In this document: piece by piece, positions 51,276-59,248 of the stretch
Position numbering within the stretch: position 1 is the first letter of the stretch
Layout of the letters: each line of letters starts with the position of its first letter
From: PALSA-693 sp963781155
Lineage (GTDB): Bacteria; Actinomycetota; Acidimicrobiia; Acidimicrobiales; Palsa-688
Length of the DNA stretch: 64,000 nucleotides
Assembly: GCA_963781155.1 (NCBI GenBank)
Contig: CAWAEC010000009.1
Span: 1-64,000, forward strand
Reading direction: 5' to 3'
Position numbers and translations under genes: made by a program
Notes under the pieces: generated by a model
What the model saw: the letters and a program-made list of their open reading frames with translations, nothing else
Databases searched by the model: none
Told to the model about the DNA's origin: nothing

Positions 51276-51686
51276 TCAGCGCTTCTTGGCGGCCTTGGTG
51301 GCCTTGCTGGCTGCCTTCTTGGTGCCAGCGCTCTTCTTGGCGGGACCGGTCTTCTTCGCGGCTGTGGCCTTCTTGGCGGGAGCGGCCTTCTTGGTCCCAG
51401 CCGCTTTGCCCCGGCTGTTGAGCGACTCTTTGAACGCAGACGCCGGCGCGAACCGAACACTCCTCGACGCCGCAATCCTCACGGGCGCACCCGTTTGGGG
51501 ATTACGACCCATCCGGGCGGCCCGAGCGCTCGGCGAAAAGGTACCGAACCCGAAGATCGTGACCTTGTTGCCGGCTCTCGCCTCAGCCATGACCGAATCG
51601 GTCACCGCCGCAACGGCCGTTTCGGCTTGTTTCTTGTCGAGTCCGGTCTTGCTGGCGACTGCCTCGACGAGCTCTGTCCTGTTCAC
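51276..51686 (-). CDS. HU-family DNA-bending protein with short lysine-rich tail
   Basis: GTG 51686 is chosen for its AGGAGGTG site, giving 136 residues. Residues 1-90 are HU: N-R-T-E-L-V-E-A-V-A, K-Q-A-E-T-A-V-A-A-V, F-G-F-G-T-F and R-M-G-R-N-P-Q-T-G near residue 60, the arm that intercalates in DNA. The tail of about 40 residues is K-A-A-P-A-K-K repeats ending A-A-K-K-R. Unlike HupB of mycobacteria the long basic tail is on a separate downstream gene. A weak sigma-70-like promoter (TTGACC at 51746-51751, imperfect -10) lies upstream. Confidence 0.88.
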   Translation of the reverse strand: MNRTELVEAVASKTGLDKKQAETAVAAVTDSVMAEARAGNKVTIFGFGTFSPSARAARMGRNPQTGAPVRIAASRSVRFAPASAFKESLNSRGKAAGTKKAAPAKKATAAKKTGPAKKSAGTKKAASKATKAAKKR

Positions 51687-51805
51687 CGGCACCTCCTGGC
51701 GCTGTTGGGGAAGTTCCCTGATATACAAGAGGTTTTGGAGCTGCAGGTCAAGCATTTCCCTTGCATGACAAGGGCTTTCGAGGCAGTCAGCCAGAATTTT
51801 CCCTG

Positions 51806-54172
51806 CTACACAAGGACTTCTTGCTTGAGGGCGTGTTCGAGGACTTCACCGATCTCGGCCGCGAGATGGAAGGTCATCTGCTCCCGCACCGCTTCGGGCA
51901 CGTCCTCGAGATCCGGCCCGTTTCGAGCCGGAAGCACCACTTCGGTCAGTCCGGCCCTGTGAGCGGCAAGCACCTTCTGCTTGACGCCCCCGATGGGAAG
52001 GACCTTGCCCTGCAAGGTGACCTCACCGGTCATACCCACTTCGGGCCGGACGGCCCGGTTGCTCAGGAGGCTGACGAGCGCCGTCGTCATCGTGACGCCG
52101 GCGGACGGGCCGTCCTTGGGAATGGCCCCGGCGGGGACGTGAATGTGGATACGAAGGTGGTCGAACACGTCCGGCTCGAGCCCGAGTGCCGCGGCATGGG
52201 CCCGCACGTAGGAGAGGGCGATCTGAGCCGACTCCTGCATGACCTCACCGAGTTGGCCGGTAAGGGTCAGGCCTGGATCGCCGGGAGCGGCACTGGCCTC
52301 CACGAAGAGGACATCACCCCCGGTTCCGGTCACGGCGAGGCCAGTGGCCACGCCTGGGATCGACGTCCGCTCGGCGACTTCGGGCTGATGGCGCGGACGC
52401 CCCAACCATTGAGCCACGTCGGGTTCGTCGACAGTGAGTGGGGTCTCCGTCCCACCCGCTGCCACCTTGGCCGCGGCTTTCCGCAACAAACGGGAGAGTT
52501 CCCGCTCGAGACTGCGCACGCCCGCTTCCCGGGTATATCCGGTCACGACCGTCCGCAAGGCGGCATCCGTGACCACGACCTCACCCTCGAGCAGACCGGC
52601 ACGAGCCCACTGACGAGGCAGCAGATGGTCGCGCGCAATGGCAACCTTCTCGTCCTCGGTGTAGCCGTCCAGACGGACGACCTCCATCCGGTCGAACAGC
52701 GGGGCAGGAATCTGCTCTGCCATATTCGCCGTCGCGAGGAACAGCACGTCCGACAGGTCCAGATCGAGATCAAGGTAGTGATCCCGGAACGTGTGGTTTT
52801 GGGCAGGGTCAAGCACCTCGAGCAGAGCCGAGGACGGGTCGCCCCGCCAGTCGCTGCCGAGCTTGTCCACTTCGTCCAGCAGGATGACGGGATTCATGCT
52901 CCCCGCATCCTTGATGGCCCGCACAATGCGGCCAGGCAACGCACCCACGTAGGTGCGCCGGTGACCACGGATCTCCGCCTCGTCGCGGACGCCGCCCAGG
53001 GCGACACGGACAAACGACCGGCCCATGGCGCGGGCCACCGACTCGCCGAGCGAGGTCTTGCCCACACCCGGGGGGCCCACGAGGGTCAGGATCATCCCGC
53101 CCCGACCCCGCTTGTTGGCCGGGTCCGGCGTGTCGTCGAACTCTCGCTCGACACGCAACTTGCGGACAGCGAGGTGCTCGATGATCCGCTCCTTCACGTC
53201 ATCCAGGCCGGTGTGATCGGCATCGAGCACAGCCCGCGCCTCTCCTATGTCCAATCGATCGTCAGAGTGGACACCCCAGGGAAGCTCGAACACCATGTCG
53301 AGCCAGGTGCGGATCCACCCGTGCTCGGGGCTCTGCTCGCTGGTGCGCTCCAGCTTGTCGATCTCGCGAGAGATGGCCAGCCGCGTGGCATCACTGACCG
53401 TCAACGCCTCCAGCCGGGTTCGGTAGTCGTCGCCGTCGGCACCGTCGCCTTGGTCGCCAAGTTCCTTACGGATGGCCGCCAACTGCTGGCGGAGCAGGTA
53501 CTCGCGCTGGGTGCGCTCCATACCTTCGGCCACGTCTGAACGAATCCGGTCCTTGAGCTCCAGCTCGGCGAGGGCCTCCCGGCCCCAGGCCAGAACGAGC
53601 TCGACCCGGCGGGCGGGATCGAGCGTCTCAAGCAGCTCGACCTTGCGCTCGACCGACAGCTCCGGCCAGTAGCCGGCGGTGTCCGCGAGGCGGCCAGGAT
53701 CGGTGACGCCACGCAGGACGTCGCCCAGTCTTCCTGCACCGCGATGCTCGGCGATGGCCTCGAAGACGGCCCGCAGCTCGCGGGCAGACTCGGCGGCAGC
53801 CTCGGTGGCTGCGGGCTCCTCCACGACCTCGACGTTCACCCACAGAGCGGGACCGGCCGCGGCCGTAGCCGCACCGATAGTCGCCCGCTCGAGGGCCTGC
53901 ACCACCACTGCGGGGGTGCCGCCGGGAAGGGCCCCATTGCGCTCCACCTGGGCCACCGTGCCGACCCGCGCAAAGCGGCCGCTGCTGGCATCGGGGCCGC
54001 TGGTCCGGCCCAGGCGCGGCACCAGGATTAGCCGGTTGCCGGCGCCCGTGGCCGCTTCCGCGGCAGCGCGGGCCTCGGGGGTCTCGAGGGCCAAGGTGAT
54101 GACCATGCCGGGCAGTACCACGCCGGCGTCAAGGGGCAAAAGGGGCAAAGCGGAGGTTGCAATGGGTGACAT
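51806..54172 (-). CDS. lon: ATP-dependent protease Lon
   Basis: A 788-residue Lon of usual length. An N-terminal substrate domain (about 1-200) leads to a helical stretch, then the AAA+ module with G-P-P-G-V-G-K-T-S and I-L-L-D-E-V-D-K. The peptidase domain has P-K-D-G-P-S-A-G-V-T (catalytic Ser690) and G-G-V-K-Q-K (catalytic Lys near 733). Lon removes damaged or regulatory proteins. The N-terminal domain is somewhat divergent, with Ala-rich stretches. It is transcribed toward the HU gene with a 119-base gap. I saw no clear HspR or heat-shock operator in the 336 bases upstream. Confidence 0.94.
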   Translation of the reverse strand: MSPIATSALPLLPLDAGVVLPGMVITLALETPEARAAAEAATGAGNRLILVPRLGRTSGPDASSGRFARVGTVAQVERNGALPGGTPAVVVQALERATIGAATAAAGPALWVNVEVVEEPAATEAAAESARELRAVFEAIAEHRGAGRLGDVLRGVTDPGRLADTAGYWPELSVERKVELLETLDPARRVELVLAWGREALAELELKDRIRSDVAEGMERTQREYLLRQQLAAIRKELGDQGDGADGDDYRTRLEALTVSDATRLAISREIDKLERTSEQSPEHGWIRTWLDMVFELPWGVHSDDRLDIGEARAVLDADHTGLDDVKERIIEHLAVRKLRVEREFDDTPDPANKRGRGGMILTLVGPPGVGKTSLGESVARAMGRSFVRVALGGVRDEAEIRGHRRTYVGALPGRIVRAIKDAGSMNPVILLDEVDKLGSDWRGDPSSALLEVLDPAQNHTFRDHYLDLDLDLSDVLFLATANMAEQIPAPLFDRMEVVRLDGYTEDEKVAIARDHLLPRQWARAGLLEGEVVVTDAALRTVVTGYTREAGVRSLERELSRLLRKAAAKVAAGGTETPLTVDEPDVAQWLGRPRHQPEVAERTSIPGVATGLAVTGTGGDVLFVEASAAPGDPGLTLTGQLGEVMQESAQIALSYVRAHAAALGLEPDVFDHLRIHIHVPAGAIPKDGPSAGVTMTTALVSLLSNRAVRPEVGMTGEVTLQGKVLPIGGVKQKVLAAHRAGLTEVVLPARNGPDLEDVPEAVREQMTFHLAAEIGEVLEHALKQEVLV

Positions 54173-54508
54173 GAAGCGACCTCAAATCCTAGGTGTAATG
54201 ATGTAACGGACAGAATAACGACGCTGGAAGCAAACTTGTTCCGCTGAGACTCAGCTTTACGGAGTTGCCGGGGTGCCAGCGGACTGAGTGGCTGGTCGGG
54301 GGTGCTCTGGAGGTGACGACGCACCACAACCGTTCGGGGATCGGCCATCCAGAGCAACGGGCACAGCGGCCGGCGGTGAGCACTGCCGGCTCTCCGTCCC
54401 GTTTCGTACCATTCTACGGGAAAGAAGCCCAAAACGACGATTTGTACCGCGTTGAGCGCATCGGCCGGGGCCCGCCGGCTTGACCCCGGAGTGGTGTAGA
54501 ACGGCGGT
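54173..54508. other. 336-base divergent intergenic region between lon and the ligase gene
   Basis: Both gene starts face outward from this region, so it must hold two promoters. I see no strong repeat, hairpin, SOS box or heat-shock operator. Short open frames inside lack a ribosome binding site and do not look coding. Confidence 0.55.
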
Positions 54509-56092
54509 GTGGCCGCGACCGATCAAGGTGCCTCTGCCACCGCTGCCGACCGGCTCCGGGAGTATCGGGCGAAACGAGACTTCGCCAGGACCGCCGAGCC
54601 GGAGGGCCAGGCCGAGACCGCGGTCGCGGACCGGGAGTCGCCCCGCTTCGTGGTGCAGAAGCACGCCGCCCGCCGGCTGCACTACGACCTCAGGTTCGAA
54701 GCCGAAGGGGTACTGATCTCCTGGGCCGTCCCGAAAGGCCCGTCAACCGACCCCAAGGTCAAGCGGCTGGCCGTTCACGTGGAGGATCACCCCCTCGACT
54801 ATGCGTCGTTCGAGGGCACCATCGCGTCGGGTGAATACGGAGCGGGCGCGGTCATCGTCTGGGATGAGGGCACCTATCGCAACGTCACCGAGAAGAACGG
54901 ACGGCCCGTCTCGGTCGTCGATGCGGTTGCGGCCGGACACCTATCGGTGTGGCTCGAGGGGCGAAAGCTGCGCGGCGGCTGGTCCCTGACACGCACCGGT
55001 TCGGCGGGCGACCGGGAGTCGTGGATCCTGGTCAAACACAACGACGAGTACGCCGACCGGTCTCACGACATCACTGCCGACGCTCCGGACTCGATCGTCA
55101 CGGGTCGCAGCATCGATCAGGTGCGAGGTGACGCCCACAGCGCCCAGTGGCGGCCGGACCGAGCCACGTGGCAGCCGCCGATGCTGGCCCAGCCGGTCCG
55201 TGAGCCACAGGACTTTCGCCAACTCGAAGGACCGGGCTGGCTGTACGAACGCAAACTGGACGGGCTGCGCTGTATCGCAGTCCGAAACGACGACCAGGTA
55301 GAGCTGTGGTCTCGCAACCACCAGCCCTTTACGGCCCGTTTTCCGGCAGTGGTTGCCGCCCTGGCTGCCCTGCCGGTCGGCAACTTCACGATCGACGGCG
55401 AACTGGTTGCCTTCGACGGCAAGCGCACCAGCTTCGCCCGGTTGCAGCAGCCGCGGCCTGCGACACCGCCCGAGCTGCACGTCTTCGATCTGCTGCACCT
55501 CCTCGGCCGCGACACGACCGGGCTGCCGCTGACGGATCGCCAGCGGCTGCTTGCCCAGGCGCTGGAAGGAGTCGGCGCCAGCGTCCATGTGGTCCAGTCG
55601 GTGGAAGGGAGCAACCCAAAGGAGCTGCTCGCCGCCGCGTGCCAAGAGGAATGGGAGGGGCTCGTCGCCAAGCGGGCCGAGAGCACGTACCGGGCTGGCC
55701 GTTCGCCGGACTGGCGCAAGCTGAAGTGTTCGGCCAGCCAGGACCTGGTGGTGGGGGGCTGGACGGACCCTTCCGGGCGGCGGCCTGGTCTCGGCGCCCT
55801 GCTCGTCGGCTACTACGACGACCAGGAGGCGCTGCACTACGCCGGGCGAGTCGGGACCGGCTTCGACGACCGCGAGCTCGCCGATCTGCAGGCCACGCTC
55901 GCGGGTCTGGCGACCGACTCGTCGCCGTTCGTGGACGCCGAGCCGGTGAAGGGCAGCCACTGGGCCCGCCCCGAGTTGGTGGTCGCGGTGGCCTTCACCG
56001 AGTGGACGCCTGACGGCCGGCTGCGCCATCCCATCTTCGAAGGGGTCCGGACGGACAGGGATCCCGCCGAGATTCGCCGCGAGTCCGCTTGA
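54509..56092 (+). CDS. LigD-type DNA ligase with N-terminal 3'-phosphoesterase domain
   Basis: A 527-residue protein. Residues about 45-160 form a 3'-phosphoesterase domain (F-V-V-Q-K-H-A-A-R-R-L-H-Y-D-L-R is diagnostic, with the catalytic His residues). Residues about 225-520 form an ATP-dependent ligase: Y-E-R-K-L-D-G-L-R with Lys249 as nucleotide acceptor, D-G-E-L-V-A-F, then E-G-L-V-A-K-R and K-L-K-C. It lacks the primase-polymerase domain of complete LigD and no Ku gene is nearby. It would seal double-strand breaks by end joining or repair nicks with damaged ends. The order PE-ligase resembles the mycobacterial LigD C-terminal part. Confidence 0.87.
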   Translation: MAATDQGASATAADRLREYRAKRDFARTAEPEGQAETAVADRESPRFVVQKHAARRLHYDLRFEAEGVLISWAVPKGPSTDPKVKRLAVHVEDHPLDYASFEGTIASGEYGAGAVIVWDEGTYRNVTEKNGRPVSVVDAVAAGHLSVWLEGRKLRGGWSLTRTGSAGDRESWILVKHNDEYADRSHDITADAPDSIVTGRSIDQVRGDAHSAQWRPDRATWQPPMLAQPVREPQDFRQLEGPGWLYERKLDGLRCIAVRNDDQVELWSRNHQPFTARFPAVVAALAALPVGNFTIDGELVAFDGKRTSFARLQQPRPATPPELHVFDLLHLLGRDTTGLPLTDRQRLLAQALEGVGASVHVVQSVEGSNPKELLAAACQEEWEGLVAKRAESTYRAGRSPDWRKLKCSASQDLVVGGWTDPSGRRPGLGALLVGYYDDQEALHYAGRVGTGFDDRELADLQATLAGLATDSSPFVDAEPVKGSHWARPELVVAVAFTEWTPDGRLRHPIFEGVRTDRDPAEIRRESA

Positions 56093-56121
56093 AACGTTGC
56101 TGGTGACAACTTATTTTCGCG

Positions 56122-57552
56122 GTGTCAGCAAAGATACTGCGGGCGATCCGGGGAGGATTGCGCCAGACGTCCGCACCAGGGGACGAGGTGCGGGGGTATC
56201 GCGTGGAGCGCGGGAATGAAACAGCCAGCCAGAGCGCCACAGCCAGCCAGAGCAGCACGGCCAGCGCGAACGGCATCTCCAGCCGTAACGACCTGGCCAG
56301 AGGAGCGGCCCGCGGGGCAACCCAGGACGTCATCCGCCAGCACAACCTGGCCACATTGCTCGGTCATGTCCACCGACACGGCGCCACGTCCCGAGCAGAC
56401 CTGACCCGGCTGCTCGGGCTCAACCGCAGCACGATCGCCGCCCTGGTGGAGGATCTCTCCGCCCGGGGCCTGGTCGCGGAGCGGAGCGCGGCCCCGAGGG
56501 GGATGCGGGGGAGGCCCTCCAACCTGGTGTCGGTTCGCACTGACAGCATCGCCGCGCTGGCCATCGTGCTCGGTGTCGACGCGGTGACCGTGGCCGCGGT
56601 CGCGCCGGGCGGGCACATTCTTCAGCGTGTCCAGCAGGGACTGGAAGAAGAAGCGGATCGATCACCGTCGCGGGTCCTGGCCACCGTCTGCCGGCTCGCC
56701 GAGGAGTTGGTCCTCGGCTTGGCGCCCGCAGTCCGGCTGGTCGGGGTGGGCACCGCCATCCCGGGAGTAGTTCGCCGAGAGGACGGCCTGGTGCACTTCG
56801 CGCCAAACCTGGGCTGGCGGGAGACGCCGTTCGGCGCCCGGCTGGCGAGCCGGTTGCGGGCCCGCCTCAATCTGGAGGTCCCCGTCCTGTGCCGCAATGA
56901 TGCCAGTCTGGGCGCCGTGGCCGAGCACACCCGGGGCGTGGGCAGTCAAGTCCGGAACCTGGTTTACCTCCACGCCGAAGCGGGCGTCGGGGGCGGGATC
57001 GTGACCGACGGCAAACTGCTCGAAGGCGCGTCCGGGTACGGCGGAGAGGTCGGGCACATGCGTGTCAATCCGGCCGGTGCCCGGTGTCGATGCGGCTCGC
57101 AAGGGTGCTGGGAGACCGAAGTGGGCGAAGACGCCCTGGTGACGCGGGCCGGCCGCCGCCCCGCGGGTCGAGCGGCCGTCGACGAGGTGCTGGCCGCGGC
57201 GGCCAGCGGCGACGCCGGCGCCAGAAATGCCATCGCGTCCGTGGCCGAATGGGTGGGCATCGGACTGGCGAACATCGTCAACTGCTTCAACCCCGAGATG
57301 GTGGTCATGGGGGGGCACCTTGCCGATATCCTCGAGCTGGCCGGCGCAACGCTCACGGCCCAGCTGCAGGCGGCGGTCGTCACCCGGGCCCAACTGGAGG
57401 TGCAGCTGGCTCCGCCAGGTCTCGGCCGTGAGTCGGTGCTGATCGGGGCCGCCGAGATCGCCCTCGAACCCGTCCTGCGCGATCCCAGTCAGATCCCCGT
57501 GCTCGTGGCCGCGTCCGGCGGGTCAAATCCGATCACGGACCTGACCACCTGA
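56122..57552 (+). CDS. ROK-family transcriptional regulator
   Basis: A 476-residue protein from GTG. The N-terminal 45 residues are a disordered Ala/Ser-Gln repeat. A winged helix-turn-helix follows (H-R-H-G-A-T-S-R-A-D-L-T-R-L-L-G-L-N-R-S-T). The ROK sugar-kinase-like body has V-G-T-A-I-P-G, C-R-N-D-A-S-L-G, G-A-S-G-Y-G-G-E-V-G-H and the zinc motif C-R-C-G-S-Q-G-C-W-E. Such proteins are NagC/XylR/Mlc-like repressors that sense a sugar. No sugar uptake or use gene is adjacent, so the ligand is unknown. It lies 30 bases after the ligase gene and convergent with the acyl-CoA ligase. Confidence 0.88.
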   Translation: MSAKILRAIRGGLRQTSAPGDEVRGYRVERGNETASQSATASQSSTASANGISSRNDLARGAARGATQDVIRQHNLATLLGHVHRHGATSRADLTRLLGLNRSTIAALVEDLSARGLVAERSAAPRGMRGRPSNLVSVRTDSIAALAIVLGVDAVTVAAVAPGGHILQRVQQGLEEEADRSPSRVLATVCRLAEELVLGLAPAVRLVGVGTAIPGVVRREDGLVHFAPNLGWRETPFGARLASRLRARLNLEVPVLCRNDASLGAVAEHTRGVGSQVRNLVYLHAEAGVGGGIVTDGKLLEGASGYGGEVGHMRVNPAGARCRCGSQGCWETEVGEDALVTRAGRRPAGRAAVDEVLAAAASGDAGARNAIASVAEWVGIGLANIVNCFNPEMVVMGGHLADILELAGATLTAQLQAAVVTRAQLEVQLAPPGLGRESVLIGAAEIALEPVLRDPSQIPVLVAASGGSNPITDLTT

Positions 57553-57590
57553 GCGCACCGGCTCGTGACCGCGTCGGGCTTGGTGCTCGC

Positions 57591-59141
57591 TCAGTTCACG
57601 CGCTTCTCGAAGCCTTCCCAGTACGGGCTGCGGAGCTTGAACTTCTGCAGCTTTCCGGTCGCGGTCCGGGCCAGGGCGTCGTTGATCTCGACGGAAGTCG
57701 GGCACTTGAAATGGGCCAGCCGCTCGCGACAAAAGCCGATCAGCTCGGCCTCGTCCGCGGTGTGCCCGGGCCGCAACACCACGAGGGCCTTTACCGTCTC
57801 TCCCCAGCGCTCGCTCGGGACGCCGATGACGGCAACTTCAGCCACCCCCGGGTGCTGGTAAAGACAGTCCTCGACCTCCACCGAGCTGACATTTTCACCC
57901 CCGGAAATGATGACGTCCTTCTTGCGATCGGAGATGACCAGGTAGCCGTCCGGTCCTACGGTGCCTTGATCTCCGGTGTGGAACCACCCGTCCGCCAGGG
58001 CCTTGGCCGACTCGTCAGGCTGTTGCCAGTAGCCGGCGAACACGTGATTGCACCGAGCCAGGATCTCGCCGTCCTCGGTCGTGCGGATGCGCACACCGAC
58101 GGCGGGGATACCCGCCTGGGACTGCAATCGGGCCCGGTCCGAGGTTTCGAGCCCGTCCCACTCGGCCCGGGCCCGGTTGATGGTCAGCAAGGGCGAGGTC
58201 TCGGTCAGGCCGTAGATCTGGATGAACTCCCAGCCCAGCTCGACTTCTACCCGTTCGATGGTCTTCGAAGGCGGTGGGGCTCCGGCCACGACAATCCGGG
58301 TCTGTTGACGGCCCGGGACGGGCTGCCCGTTCGCTCGCCGGGCGGCGGCGGCGTCCAGGATGGCCGCGACGACCGCCGGTGCCGCGCACAGCAGTGTCAC
58401 GCCGTGCTCGTCGATACGGCGCAGGATCTCCTCACCGTCGATCCTGCGGACCACCACCTGGGGAACCCCCATGGAGGTCACCGCATAGGGCATGCCCCAA
58501 CCGTTGCAGTGGAACATTGGAAGCGTGTGCAGGTACGTGTCCCGATCGCCGAGGCCGACATGCCAGCCAAACATGGCCGCGTTGAGCCAGCAGTTGCGAT
58601 GGGTGATCTGCACCCCCTTCGGCCGGGCGGTGGTGCCGCTCGTGTAGTTGATGCTCGCGGTGGCGCCTTCGTCGGGATCCCACGGCCGCGGCATCGCGCC
58701 GGGCGGGGCAGGCGCGAACAGTTCGGCGTCGGCCACCCCATCCAGCACGACGCGGTGCTTGGCCGTCACGCCGGTCAGCGCCGCATCCGAATCCGGGTCG
58801 ACGAGCAACACGCTCGCGCCCGAGTGCTCGACCACGTACCGGATCTCTTCCGGCCCCAGCCGGTAGTTGACGGGGACCAGCACCCGGCCGTAGCCACTGA
58901 CCCCGAAGAACGCAATCTGGAACCGGGTGGCGTTCGGGCTGACGATCGCCACCCGTTCGCCGAAGCCGACACCAAGCTCGTCGAGGCTGAGCGCCAAGCC
59001 CCGGGCTCGAGCATCGAACTCCCCGTAGGTCAGCGTCCCCAGTGATCCCGCCACGCCCGGCTCATCGACGATGGCCGGCCGCTCGCGGTATGCCGTGACC
59101 GCCCGCTCCAGAAAATCGCCGATCACCAACGGCACGTACAT
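57591..59141 (-). CDS. long-chain acyl-CoA synthetase (FadD-like)
   Basis: ATG 59141 gives 516 residues, with an extended frame upstream that lacks a site. ANL motifs are I-N-Y-T-S-G-T-T-A-R-P-K-G-V (about 175-188), Y-G-L-T-E-T-S-P-L near residue 310, W-F-H-T-G-D near 392 and the core D-R-K-K-D-V-I-I-S-G-G-E-N near 408, with the late lysine in R-T-A-T-G-K-L-Q-K-F. It joins a fatty acid to CoA via an acyl-adenylate. The opening (Y-V-P-L-V-I-G-D-F) and the sequence as a whole match the DitJ/FadD-like group that often activates medium-chain or aromatic acids. Divergent from the glycosyltransferase gene. Confidence 0.88.
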   Translation of the reverse strand: MYVPLVIGDFLERAVTAYRERPAIVDEPGVAGSLGTLTYGEFDARARGLALSLDELGVGFGERVAIVSPNATRFQIAFFGVSGYGRVLVPVNYRLGPEEIRYVVEHSGASVLLVDPDSDAALTGVTAKHRVVLDGVADAELFAPAPPGAMPRPWDPDEGATASINYTSGTTARPKGVQITHRNCWLNAAMFGWHVGLGDRDTYLHTLPMFHCNGWGMPYAVTSMGVPQVVVRRIDGEEILRRIDEHGVTLLCAAPAVVAAILDAAAARRANGQPVPGRQQTRIVVAGAPPPSKTIERVEVELGWEFIQIYGLTETSPLLTINRARAEWDGLETSDRARLQSQAGIPAVGVRIRTTEDGEILARCNHVFAGYWQQPDESAKALADGWFHTGDQGTVGPDGYLVISDRKKDVIISGGENVSSVEVEDCLYQHPGVAEVAVIGVPSERWGETVKALVVLRPGHTADEAELIGFCRERLAHFKCPTSVEINDALARTATGKLQKFKLRSPYWEGFEKRVN

Positions 59142-59248
59142 GGCACTCCCCCGGTCGTGTTCGTGTCTCCAAGGTAATGGCTGCCGGCGTTTGCCCGTAT
59201 CGCCACCAACCACGGAGGGTCGGATAGCGGACGCTACGCTGCGCAGTC

